The notes below the pieces were generated by a model. That model had not been told where the DNA came from, did no database searches, and worked only from the letters and a program-made list of their open reading frames with translations. From CAYLNK01 sp964384675 (GTDB lineage Bacteria > Acidobacteriota > Thermoanaerobaculia > UBA5066): DNA of 6,393 nt. Shown piece after piece: positions 1 to 5,091 of the stretch (position 1 is its first letter; the number at the start of each line of letters is the position of its first letter). The translations under genes were made by a program, and so were the position numbers. The stretch spans positions 1 to 6,393 of the forward strand of contig CAYLNK010000362.1 of assembly GCA_964384675.1 (NCBI GenBank), written 5' to 3'.

Positions 1-630
1 GCGATGGCGGCGGCCGCCCGCCGCCCTCGCGCGGCCCGCTGTGCCCTCCACCTGCCCCGCCCCGACCTGACCCAGACGCACGTCCTGGTGGGCGCGGCCA
101 CGATCGAGACCGGGCACCGGCTCGTCCCGGCCGCGTGGCTCGCCACCGTCGTCCTCGGCGGCGGCGTCTCGTCGCGGCTCTGGCGCGATCTGAGGGAGAA
201 ACGGGGCCTCGCCTACCAGGTCGGGACGTCGATGAGCCTCCACCGCGACGCGGGGGTCTCGAGGATCGAGGCCGCCACGTCGCCGAAGAACCTGCCCCGC
301 CTCGTGAAGGCGACCGGCCGCGTCGTCCGGCGCCTCCTCGTGGACGGCGTGACCCGCGCGGAGCTCTCTCGCGCCAAGAGCCAGATCGAGGCCGAGGTCG
401 CCCTGGGGCTCGAATCGACGGCGTCGCGTCGCGAATCGGCGTCGCGGGCCTGGCTCTACCGCGGCCGTCCGCACGAGGCGGACGAATACCTCGCCGAGAT
501 CCGCCGGGCCACGGCGGACGACGTGTCCGAGGCGGCGAGCCTCCTCTTCGGGTCGCTCGGCCTGGCCGTGACGGGGCCGTCGCTGGCCGGCGCCACCGTG
601 GAGGACCTGGCCGGCGAGCTGGCGGCATGA
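1..630 (+). CDS. M16-family (insulinase/processing-peptidase-like) protein, C-terminal part, 5' end cut by the window
   Basis: The reading frame is open from base 1 and ends at TGA 628-630, giving 209 residues of a protein that begins upstream; the ATG at base 4 is almost certainly internal. The segment matches the C-terminal substrate-binding domain of M16 metallopeptidases. It has a Q-T-H-V-L-V-G strand, then the hallmark GGGVSSRLWRDLREKRGLAY (about bases 157-216), the LESTASR helix region (about 409-429), and a closing V-T-G-P stretch. The catalytic HxxEH motif belongs to the N-terminal domain, which lies outside the window. I therefore cannot say whether this is an active peptidase or an inactive partner subunit. 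The stop codon overlaps the dut start by 4 nt, so the two are probably translated together. In many bacteria an M16 gene sits between pnp and dut, so rpsO-pnp may lie upstream (inference). Family assignment is strong; substrate is unknown. Confidence 0.88.
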   Translation, partial: AMAAAARRPRAARCALHLPRPDLTQTHVLVGAATIETGHRLVPAAWLATVVLGGGVSSRLWRDLREKRGLAYQVGTSMSLHRDAGVSRIEAATSPKNLPRLVKATGRVVRRLLVDGVTRAELSRAKSQIEAEVALGLESTASRRESASRAWLYRGRPHEADEYLAEIRRATADDVSEAASLLFGSLGLAVTGPSLAGATVEDLAGELAA

Positions 631-1088
631 TGGAGCGGCGCGTCGAGCTCCCCGTGCGACTCTCGGTGAGGCCGGAGTTCAGGGACCTGGCGCCTCCCGC
701 CTACGCGACGGACGGGGCGGCGGGGGCCGACCTGAGGGCCGCCCTGCCGACGCCGCTCACCCTCGCGCCGGGGGAGCGCGGCCTCGTGCCGACCGGCCTC
801 ACGCTCGAGATCCCGCCGGGCTTCGAGGGCCAGGTGCGGGCGCGCTCGGGCCTGGCGCTGAAGAAGGGGATCGCGCTCGTGAACGGGGTCGGCACGATCG
901 ACTCGGACTACCGGGGCGAGGTGGGCGTCCTCCTGATCAACCTCGGCCCCGAGCCGGTGACGCTGGCGCGGGGCGATCGGATCGCGCAGCTCGTCCTCGC
1001 GCCGGTCGCGCGCGCGGTGTTCCACGTCGTCGACGACCTCGTCGCCACCTCCCGGGGCGCCGGCGGCTTCGGGAGCACCGGCTCGTGA
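627..1088 (+). CDS. dut: deoxyuridine 5'-triphosphate nucleotidohydrolase (dUTPase)
   Basis: The product hydrolyses dUTP to dUMP and pyrophosphate. This keeps uracil out of DNA and supplies dUMP for thymidylate synthesis; the enzyme is cytosolic and normally homotrimeric with Mg2+. The 153-residue length is typical, and all five trimeric-dUTPase motifs are visible. They are ATDGAAGADLRA (27-38), RARSGLA (71-77), GTIDSDYRGEVG (89-100, with the likely catalytic Asp92), RGDRIAQL (115-122), and the P-loop-like RGAGGFGSTG (143-152) with the uracil-stacking Phe148. Two adjacent in-frame ATGs (627 and 630) can start the gene. I list 627, which overlaps the M16 stop as ATGA, but 630 is equally possible and changes the protein by one Met. 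No strong Shine-Dalgarno is visible, which fits translational coupling to the upstream gene. The stop overlaps the next start (GTGA, 1085-1088). Confidence 0.97.
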   Translation: MMERRVELPVRLSVRPEFRDLAPPAYATDGAAGADLRAALPTPLTLAPGERGLVPTGLTLEIPPGFEGQVRARSGLALKKGIALVNGVGTIDSDYRGEVGVLLINLGPEPVTLARGDRIAQLVLAPVARAVFHVVDDLVATSRGAGGFGSTGS

Positions 1089-1864
1089 TCGAGATCGCGT
1101 TCCTCGGCTCCGGCTCGTCGGGGAACTGCGCGGTGATCCGCGCCGGGCGGACGACGGTCCTCCTGGACGCCGGGCTCACCATCAAGGAGACGGCGCGGCG
1201 CCTCGAGCTGCGCGGCGTGGCGCTGACCGAGCTCTCCGCGATCTTCCTGACCCACGAGCACGCGGACCACGTCCACTCGGCGTTCCCGATGCAGCGGAAG
1301 CTCGGCCTGCCGGTCTACACGTCGGCCGGCACCGCGCTCGCGGCGGGTTTCCCGGGCCCGCTCTTCGCGGACGTCCGGACGGTGTGGGGCGGGCGCGAGC
1401 TGACCGTGGGCGACCTCCACATCCGGGTCACCACCACGCCGCACGACGGCGCGGAGTCCGTCTGCTACGTCTTCGCGGACGGCGACGGCCACCGGGTCGG
1501 GGTCGCGACCGACCTCGGCCACCTCTCCCGCCGCGTGGTGGAGGCGCTCCGCGACTGCGACCTCCTGGGCCTGGAGGGGAACCACGACGTCGACCTCCTC
1601 CGTACCGGCCCGTACCCCGTGATGCTCAAGCGCCGCATCCTCTCGGACGTCGGCCACCTCTCCAACGACGCCGCGGCGTTCGGCCTGCAGTCCCTCGTCG
1701 GCGCGCGCACCACCGCGGTCACGGTCCTCCACGTCTCCAAGCAGAACAACACCCCGGCCCTCGCGTTCCAGGCGTTCCGGCGCTCCCTCGACGAGATCGG
1801 CTCCCCGGTCCCGCTCGAGGTGGCCCCCCCGGACGCGCCCACCGAGTGGCTCCGGGCCTCCTGA
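1085..1864 (+). CDS. MBL-fold metallo-hydrolase, YycJ/WalJ-like
   Basis: This 259-residue cytosolic protein has a metallo-beta-lactamase fold. It opens with the FLGSGSSGNC strand-loop (6-15) typical of YycJ-like proteins. The metal-binding motif THEHADH follows (56-62; His57, His59, Asp61, His62), then His120 (TPHDGA), Asp143 (TDLGH), LEGNHD (163-168), GHLSN (190-194) and LHVSKQNNTP (215-224, His216). These match the five-part metal centre of phosphodiesterase-like MBL proteins. YycJ/WalJ relatives have been linked to DNA processing and cell-wall two-component signalling in Firmicutes, but the substrate here is not deducible. The start is GTG 1085, inside the dut stop (GTGA overlap), preceded by GGGAG at 1071-1075 with a 9-nt spacer. 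A run of seven C residues (1824-1830) lies near the 3' end in frame. The gene sits between dut and purS, consistent with an operon of nucleotide and housekeeping functions. Confidence 0.9.
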   Translation: MIEIAFLGSGSSGNCAVIRAGRTTVLLDAGLTIKETARRLELRGVALTELSAIFLTHEHADHVHSAFPMQRKLGLPVYTSAGTALAAGFPGPLFADVRTVWGGRELTVGDLHIRVTTTPHDGAESVCYVFADGDGHRVGVATDLGHLSRRVVEALRDCDLLGLEGNHDVDLLRTGPYPVMLKRRILSDVGHLSNDAAAFGLQSLVGARTTAVTVLHVSKQNNTPALAFQAFRRSLDEIGSPVPLEVAPPDAPTEWLRAS

Positions 1865-1868
1865 GGAG
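1864..1868 (+). promoter_or_regulatory. ribosome binding site of purS
   Basis: AGGAG lies 7 nt before the ATG at 1876 and begins at the last base of the preceding stop codon. It fixes the purS start and argues against the upstream extension of the same frame, which is open back to 1384 within the metallo-hydrolase gene. Confidence 0.75.
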
Positions 1869-1875
1869 TCATCGG

Positions 1876-2118
1876 ATGCAGCTCCAGGTACGCGTCATGC
1901 CGAAGTCCGGCGTCCTCGACCCGCAGGGCAAGGCGATCGCCGGCGCCCTCGCCCGACTCGGCTACGAGGGCGTCACCGACGTCCGCGCCGGGAAGGTCTT
2001 CCGGATCTCCGTCGACGCGACGGATCCATCCGCCGCGCTGGCCGAGGGGCGAAAGATGGCCGAGACGCTCCTCGCCAACCTGATCGTCGAGGAGTTCGAG
2101 GTGGAGGTCCTGCCTTGA
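1876..2118 (+). CDS. purS: phosphoribosylformylglycinamidine (FGAM) synthase subunit PurS
   Basis: This 80-residue protein matches the usual PurS length. It has the family pattern: an N-terminal strand (QVRVMPKSGVLDPQGKAI, 3-20), a central LARLGYEGVTDVRAGKVFRI stretch (25-44), and a C-terminal helix-strand with MAETLLANLIVEEFEVEV (60-77). PurS dimers bridge PurQ and the small form of PurL in the three-component FGAM synthetase. That complex carries out the fourth step of purine synthesis: FGAR, glutamine and ATP give FGAM. The ATG at 1876 was chosen for its AGGAG at 7 nt and because it gives exactly the family length. The stop overlaps the purQ start (TTGA, 2115-2118), so PurS and PurQ are likely translated in balance. 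Confidence 0.95.
   Translation: MQLQVRVMPKSGVLDPQGKAIAGALARLGYEGVTDVRAGKVFRISVDATDPSAALAEGRKMAETLLANLIVEEFEVEVLP
2103..2107 (+). promoter_or_regulatory. ribosome binding site of purQ (supports a TTG start)
   Basis: GGAGG lies inside the last codons of purS, 7 nt before TTG 2115. This optimal spacing supports TTG as the true start. No ATG or GTG occurs in frame near the N-terminus, and the VVLFPGSNCD strand that opens all PurQ proteins begins only seven residues later. Confidence 0.8.
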
Positions 2119-2831
2119 AGAGAACGCGGGTCGCCGTCGTCCTCTTCCCCGGCTCGAACTGCGACCACGACGCGCTTCATGCTGCCGAGACGGTGCTCGG
2201 CGCCGACGCGCGGCTGGTGCGGCACGACTCGCGCGACCTGGGCGACCCGGACCTCGTCATCCTGCCGGGCGGCTTCTCGTACGGCGACTACCTGCGGAGC
2301 GGCGCCATGGCGCGCTTCTCGCCGGTGATGGAGCCGGTCGCGGCGTACGCGGACGCGGGCGGCGCCGTCCTCGGCATCTGCAACGGCTTCCAGGTCCTGT
2401 GCGAGGCCGGGCTCCTGCCGGGCGCGCTCCTGCGGAACGCGGGGCTGCGCTTCGTCTGCCGCGACGTCCACGTGCGCGTGGAGTCGACGGCCACGCCGTT
2501 CACCCAGGCGTTGAAGGAGGGCGACGTGCTGCGCATGCCGGTCGCGCACGGGGACGGCGCCTGGACGGCGACGCCGGCCGAGCTGGCGCGCCTCGTCGAC
2601 GCCGACCAGGTCCTCTTCCGCTACGTCGGCCCGGACGGCGAGCGCCGTACCGAAGCGAACCCGAACGGCTCCCTCGACGACGTGGCCGGCGTCAGGAATG
2701 CGGCCGGGAACGTCGCCGGCCTGATGCCGCACCCGGAGCGGGCCAGCGAGTCGATCCTCGGGAACACCGACGGGGCCCGGCTCTTCGTCTCGTTCGCGAT
2801 GTCGCTCGTGGCGAGGCGAACGGCGGCCTGA
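2115..2831 (+). CDS. purQ: FGAM synthase glutaminase subunit PurQ
   Basis: This is a class I glutamine amidotransferase of 238 residues, close to the usual PurQ length. It releases ammonia from glutamine and passes it to PurL to convert FGAR to FGAM in purine synthesis. Visible motifs are FPGSNCDHD (11-19), the oxyanion-side LPGGFSYGDYLRSG (50-63), the nucleophile elbow GICNGFQ with Cys89 (87-93), LLPGALLRN (100-108), the PurQ-typical VAHGDG (143-148), and the catalytic MPHPERA with His206 and Glu208 (204-210). The catalytic triad is therefore complete. The protein starts at TTG behind a strong Shine-Dalgarno and overlaps purS by 4 nt. It needs PurS and a small-type PurL for synthesis, and no purL lies downstream in the window. 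This gene appears to be the last in the operon: a 181-nt gap with a hairpin follows. Confidence 0.97.
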   Translation: MKRTRVAVVLFPGSNCDHDALHAAETVLGADARLVRHDSRDLGDPDLVILPGGFSYGDYLRSGAMARFSPVMEPVAAYADAGGAVLGICNGFQVLCEAGLLPGALLRNAGLRFVCRDVHVRVESTATPFTQALKEGDVLRMPVAHGDGAWTATPAELARLVDADQVLFRYVGPDGERRTEANPNGSLDDVAGVRNAAGNVAGLMPHPERASESILGNTDGARLFVSFAMSLVARRTAA

Positions 2832-2903
2832 TCGGGTAAGCTCTCCCGCGGAGTAGGCCTCTGAAGTCCCTGGATCCTGTCCTTCGCGACCGCTAGGCGG
2901 TAA

Positions 2904-2938
2904 TCGAGCTCGGGAGCGCGTGCTCCCTCGCAGCTCGA
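2904..2938. other. imperfect 13-bp inverted repeat (possible terminator or 5'-UTR stem) between purQ and rsgA
   Basis: The outer arms TCGAGCT (2904-2910) and AGCTCGA (2932-2938) pair perfectly. The inner arms GGGAGC (2912-2917) and GCTCCC (2922-2927) also pair perfectly around a GCGT loop. One base and four bases form the internal loop between them. A smaller stem, ACCGC/GCGGT with a TAG loop (2889-2901), sits just upstream, and CCCCG/CGGGG (2949-2953 / 2963-2967) just downstream. There is no T-rich tract, so an intrinsic terminator of the classic type is not shown. The element could end the upstream operon, protect its 3' end, or lie in the rsgA leader. The rest of the 2832-3012 gap holds no gene I can recognise. 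Confidence 0.4.
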
Positions 2939-3000
2939 CGCTCGCCGACCCCGACCGCCGGCCGGGGAGGCTCGAAGAACGCGATCACACCAGTCTGCCA

Positions 3001-3006
3001 GGGAGG
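3001..3006 (+). promoter_or_regulatory. ribosome binding site of rsgA (supports a TTG start)
   Basis: GGGAGG lies 6 nt before TTG 3013. The alternative in-frame GTG at 2920 would add 31 residues with no family resemblance, would start within the hairpin at 2904-2938, and has no comparable Shine-Dalgarno. Confidence 0.75.
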
Positions 3007-3012
3007 CTTCGC

Positions 3013-4062
3013 TTGACCTCTTCTCTCTTCCGCTGGGGCTACGGCCCCTTCGAGAGCACGTTTTCCCCGTTCGCGGCGCAGGGGCTCGTCCCGGGCCGCG
3101 TCCTCACCGAGAGCCGCGAGATCTACACCGTGGCCGTGGCGGACGGCGAGCGGACCGCCGAGCCGACCGGCCGGCTCCGCTTCGCGGCCGGCAGCCGCGA
3201 GGAGCTGCCCGCCGTCGGCGACTGGGTGGCTCTCCTCGATTTCCCATCCGACGGCCAGGCGTACGTCCAGGCCGTCCTGCCGCGCCGGACGCGCCTCGCC
3301 CGCAAGGCCGCCGGCACGGCGGCCGAGGTGCAGCTGATCGGCGCGAACGTCGACACGCTGCTGATCGTCTCGGCCCTCGAGGGTGACCTCAGCACGCGGC
3401 GCCTCGAACGTTACGTGGCGCTCGCCCGGGAGGGCGGCGTGGAGCCGGCGATCGTGCTGACCAAGGCCGACCTCGTGCCGGACGCGCCCGAGGCTTGCGG
3501 GCGTGTCGCGGCGGCGTTCCCCGGAGTCCCCGTCCACGCCGTCAGCGCGCGCTCCGGCACCGGACTCGACGCGCTGACCGCGCTCGTCGCCCCCGGTCGC
3601 ACGGTGGCCCTCGCCGGCTCCTCCGGCGTCGGCAAGTCGACGCTCGTCAACCTCTGGCTCGGGCGCGAGGAGCAGGAGACGCGCGATGTGCGGGCGTCCG
3701 ACGGCCGGGGCCGCCACGCCACGACCCGGCGGGAGCTCTTCCTCCTGCCGTCCGGCGCCGTCGTGCTCGACACCCCCGGGATGCGCGAGCTCGCGCTCTG
3801 GGGGGAGGCGCCCCTCCCGGACGAGATCGCGAAGCTCGCGGAGTCGTGCCGCTTCCGCGACTGCGCCCACGGCGCCGAGCCGGGGTGCGCCGTGCGCGCC
3901 GCCGCCTCGCGCGGCGAGCTCGACCCCGCCCGGCTCGAAGGGCTCGAGAAGCTCCGAAGGGAGGAGGCGTGGCTCGCGATGCGCCGCGAGATGACTCCCG
4001 CCGCCGCCGAGAAGAAACGGTGGAAGACGTTGATGAAGTCCGCCGTCCGCCCCCTCGACTAG
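3013..4062 (+). CDS. rsgA: ribosome small subunit-dependent GTPase RsgA
   Basis: RsgA is a GTPase that acts late in 30S subunit maturation, and its GTP hydrolysis is stimulated by the small subunit. The 349-residue protein has the expected order: an N-terminal OB-fold region (about 24-95, with the VGDWV signature at 68-72), a circularly permuted GTPase domain, and a zinc-binding C-terminal domain. The permuted motif order is direct evidence: G4 TKAD (150-153), G5 SARSGTGL (178-185), G1 GSSGVGKST (202-210), G2 around ATTRRE (236-241), G3 DTPGM (253-257). The zinc ligands follow the family spacing C-x4-C-x-H-x5-C (Cys279, Cys284, His286, Cys292). I chose TTG 3013 over GTG 2920 because of its Shine-Dalgarno and because FRWGYGPFESTFSPFAAQGL (6-25) is the normal RsgA N-terminus. 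The gene stands between two gaps with hairpins, so it may be transcribed on its own. Confidence 0.96.
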   Translation: MTSSLFRWGYGPFESTFSPFAAQGLVPGRVLTESREIYTVAVADGERTAEPTGRLRFAAGSREELPAVGDWVALLDFPSDGQAYVQAVLPRRTRLARKAAGTAAEVQLIGANVDTLLIVSALEGDLSTRRLERYVALAREGGVEPAIVLTKADLVPDAPEACGRVAAAFPGVPVHAVSARSGTGLDALTALVAPGRTVALAGSSGVGKSTLVNLWLGREEQETRDVRASDGRGRHATTRRELFLLPSGAVVLDTPGMRELALWGEAPLPDEIAKLAESCRFRDCAHGAEPGCAVRAAASRGELDPARLEGLEKLRREEAWLAMRREMTPAAAEKKRWKTLMKSAVRPLD

Positions 4063-4075
4063 ACTTCCCGCCCGG

Positions 4076-4097
4076 CGGCCGGCGTGCAGCCCGGCCG
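4076..4097. other. 7-bp inverted repeat after rsgA
   Basis: CGGCCGG (4076-4082) and CCGGCCG (4091-4097) pair perfectly around an 8-nt loop, 13 nt after the rsgA stop. The T-run expected of an intrinsic terminator is absent, and short GC-rich palindromes are common by chance in DNA this GC-rich. It may reduce read-through into the next gene, but the support is weak. Confidence 0.25.
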
Positions 4098-4110
4098 TCG
4101 AGCCAACATG

Positions 4111-4116
4111 AAGGAG
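4111..4116 (+). promoter_or_regulatory. ribosome binding site of the DUF2911 gene
   Basis: AAGGAG lies 5 nt before ATG 4122. It separates the true start from the long upstream extension of the same frame inside rsgA. The chosen ATG begins directly with a lysine-rich signal peptide. Confidence 0.75.
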
Positions 4117-4121
4117 ACCCG

Positions 4122-4997
4122 ATGAAGAAGATGAAGAACCTCTCGATCCTCGCGACGGCCGCCGTCCTCGTCGTCGCCGCGGGCGCCGCCGACGCGCAGT
4201 TCACGACGCCCCGTCCGAGCCCGAAGGGGGTCGTGACCCAGGCGATCGGGCTGACCGACGTCACCGTCACCTACAGCCGTCCCGGCGTGAAGGGGCGCGC
4301 CATCTGGGGCGATCTCGTGCCGTACGACAAGGTGTGGCGCACCGGCGCCAACGAGGCGACGACCATCGCCTTTGCCGACGACGTGACCGTGGGCGGCCAG
4401 AAGCTCCCCGCCGGCACCTACAGCCTCCACACCATCCCCGGCAAGACGGAGTGGACGTTCATCTTCAACAAGGACGCCAAGCAGTGGGGCTCCTACTCGT
4501 ACGACGAGAAGCAGGACGTCCTCCGCGTGAAGGCGAAGCCGGAGATGGTCGCCACGTCCGAGGAGTGGATGGAGTTCGAGTTCGAGAACCTCTCGGCGAA
4601 CGGCGCGGACCTCACGCTGAAGTGGGAGAAGCTCCGGGTCGCGGTCCCGATCCAGGTCGACACGAACGCGAAGGTGCTGGCCACCGGGCGCGAGGCGGCG
4701 AAGAAGGCCGAGACCGACGCGTGGCAGGTGCCCCTGCGGGTCGGCGGCTTCGTCCTCGACAGCAAGGGAGACCTGAACGAGGCCCTGGCGATGGCCGAGA
4801 AGTCGATCAAGGCCCGCGAGACGTTCCAGGGCTTCAGCCTCAAGGCGCGGGTGCTGGCCGAGCAGGGGAAGAAGGCCGACGCGGTCGCGGCCGCGGACAA
4901 GGCCCTGAAGGTCGCCGCGACCCAGGAGCCGAAGCCGAACGACGAGGTCGTGAAGGCATTCGAGAAGACCGCCGCGGACTGGAAGGCCAAGAAGTAG
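4122..4997 (+). CDS. secreted DUF2911-domain protein with TPR-like C-terminal part
   Basis: This 291-residue protein carries a clear Sec signal peptide: a MKKMKN basic start, a hydrophobic core to about residue 20, and a likely cut after AADA (residue 25). It is probably periplasmic. Residues 28-175 match DUF2911, a family of unknown function. The features seen are VTYSRPGVKGRAIWGDLVPY (49-68), VWRTGANEATTI (71-82), the LPAGTYSLHTIP strand pair (95-106), W111 to N116 (WTFIFN) and the DVLRVKAKP strand (132-140). The part from about 205 to 290 is helical and alanine/lysine-rich. Segments such as GDLNEALAMAEKSIKA (216-231) and GKKADAVAAADKALKVA (249-265) resemble one or two TPR units. DUF2911 proteins often combine with such repeats, suggesting a binding or scaffold role (inference). 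It is richer in lysine than its neighbours. A perfect hairpin lies 8 nt after the stop. Confidence 0.9.
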   Translation: MKKMKNLSILATAAVLVVAAGAADAQFTTPRPSPKGVVTQAIGLTDVTVTYSRPGVKGRAIWGDLVPYDKVWRTGANEATTIAFADDVTVGGQKLPAGTYSLHTIPGKTEWTFIFNKDAKQWGSYSYDEKQDVLRVKAKPEMVATSEEWMEFEFENLSANGADLTLKWEKLRVAVPIQVDTNAKVLATGREAAKKAETDAWQVPLRVGGFVLDSKGDLNEALAMAEKSIKARETFQGFSLKARVLAEQGKKADAVAAADKALKVAATQEPKPNDEVVKAFEKTAADWKAKK

Positions 4998-5005
4998 GTC
5001 GTGTC

Positions 5006-5030
5006 GCGGGGCGGCCGCTGGCCGCCCCGC
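5006..5030. terminator. perfect 11-bp GC hairpin, probable transcription stop after the DUF2911 gene
   Basis: GCGGGGCGGCC (5006-5016) and GGCCGCCCCGC (5020-5030) are exact reverse complements around a 3-nt GCT loop. The hairpin begins 8 nt after the stop codon of the DUF2911 gene. The bases that follow (CTCGTTCGG) contain few T residues, so this is a stem without a U-tract. Such stems can stop transcription or protect the 3' end in GC-rich bacteria. The location and the perfect pairing are seen; the function is inferred. Confidence 0.6.
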
Positions 5031-5050
5031 CTCGTTCGGCCCTGCCGTGA

Positions 5051-5081
5051 TCCTTCCCGTGCAGGATTCGTCCTTTCCGTG
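5051..5081 (+). repeat. short imperfect direct repeat upstream of the VWFA-related gene
   Basis: TCCTTCCCGTG (5051-5061) and TCCTTTCCGTG (5071-5081) agree at 10 of 11 bases and start exactly 20 bp apart, about two helical turns. They lie directly before the Shine-Dalgarno of the next gene. They could be a paired protein-binding site, but no known operator is recognised and chance similarity is possible. Confidence 0.3.
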
Positions 5082-5082
5082 T

Positions 5083-5088
5083 GAGGTG
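5083..5088 (+). promoter_or_regulatory. ribosome binding site of the VWFA-related gene
   Basis: GAGGTG matches the anti-Shine-Dalgarno, with its GAGG core 5 nt before GTG 5092. It favours 5092 over other in-frame GTG codons at 5047, 5059 and 5086, and it puts the signal peptide at the very N-terminus. Confidence 0.65.
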
Positions 5089-5091
5089 GGT

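Noticed and set aside
908..1732. A 274-codon open frame on the - strand antisense to dut and the MBL hydrolase
   Set aside because: It spans two well-supported genes in opposite orientation, and its composition is that of a GC-rich shadow frame.
1824..1830. C7 run near the end of the MBL hydrolase gene as a possible frameshift
   Set aside because: The frame continues normally to a stop at the expected length, so there is no sign of disruption.
1384..1875. Upstream extension of the purS frame into the MBL hydrolase gene
   Set aside because: PurS is about 80 residues, and ATG 1876 with AGGAG gives exactly that length.
2893..3870. A 325-codon open frame on the - strand antisense to rsgA
   Set aside because: rsgA carries the complete set of GTPase and zinc motifs; the antisense product has no recognisable features.
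4030..4065. TTGATG ... TAGACT as a possible promoter for the DUF2911 gene
   Set aside because: The spacer would be 24 nt, far from the usual 16-18, and the -10 element matches only four of six positions.
3495..4121. Upstream extension of the DUF2911 frame into rsgA
   Set aside because: The extension is Arg-rich and overlaps the real GTPase domain. The signal peptide and Shine-Dalgarno place the start at 4122.
4108..4125. Five-codon mini-frame (ATG AAG GAG ACC CGA TGA) overlapping the DUF2911 start as a possible leader peptide
   Set aside because: It has no Shine-Dalgarno of its own, and it contains the Shine-Dalgarno of the real gene, which naturally yields such codons. Chance is the simpler explanation.
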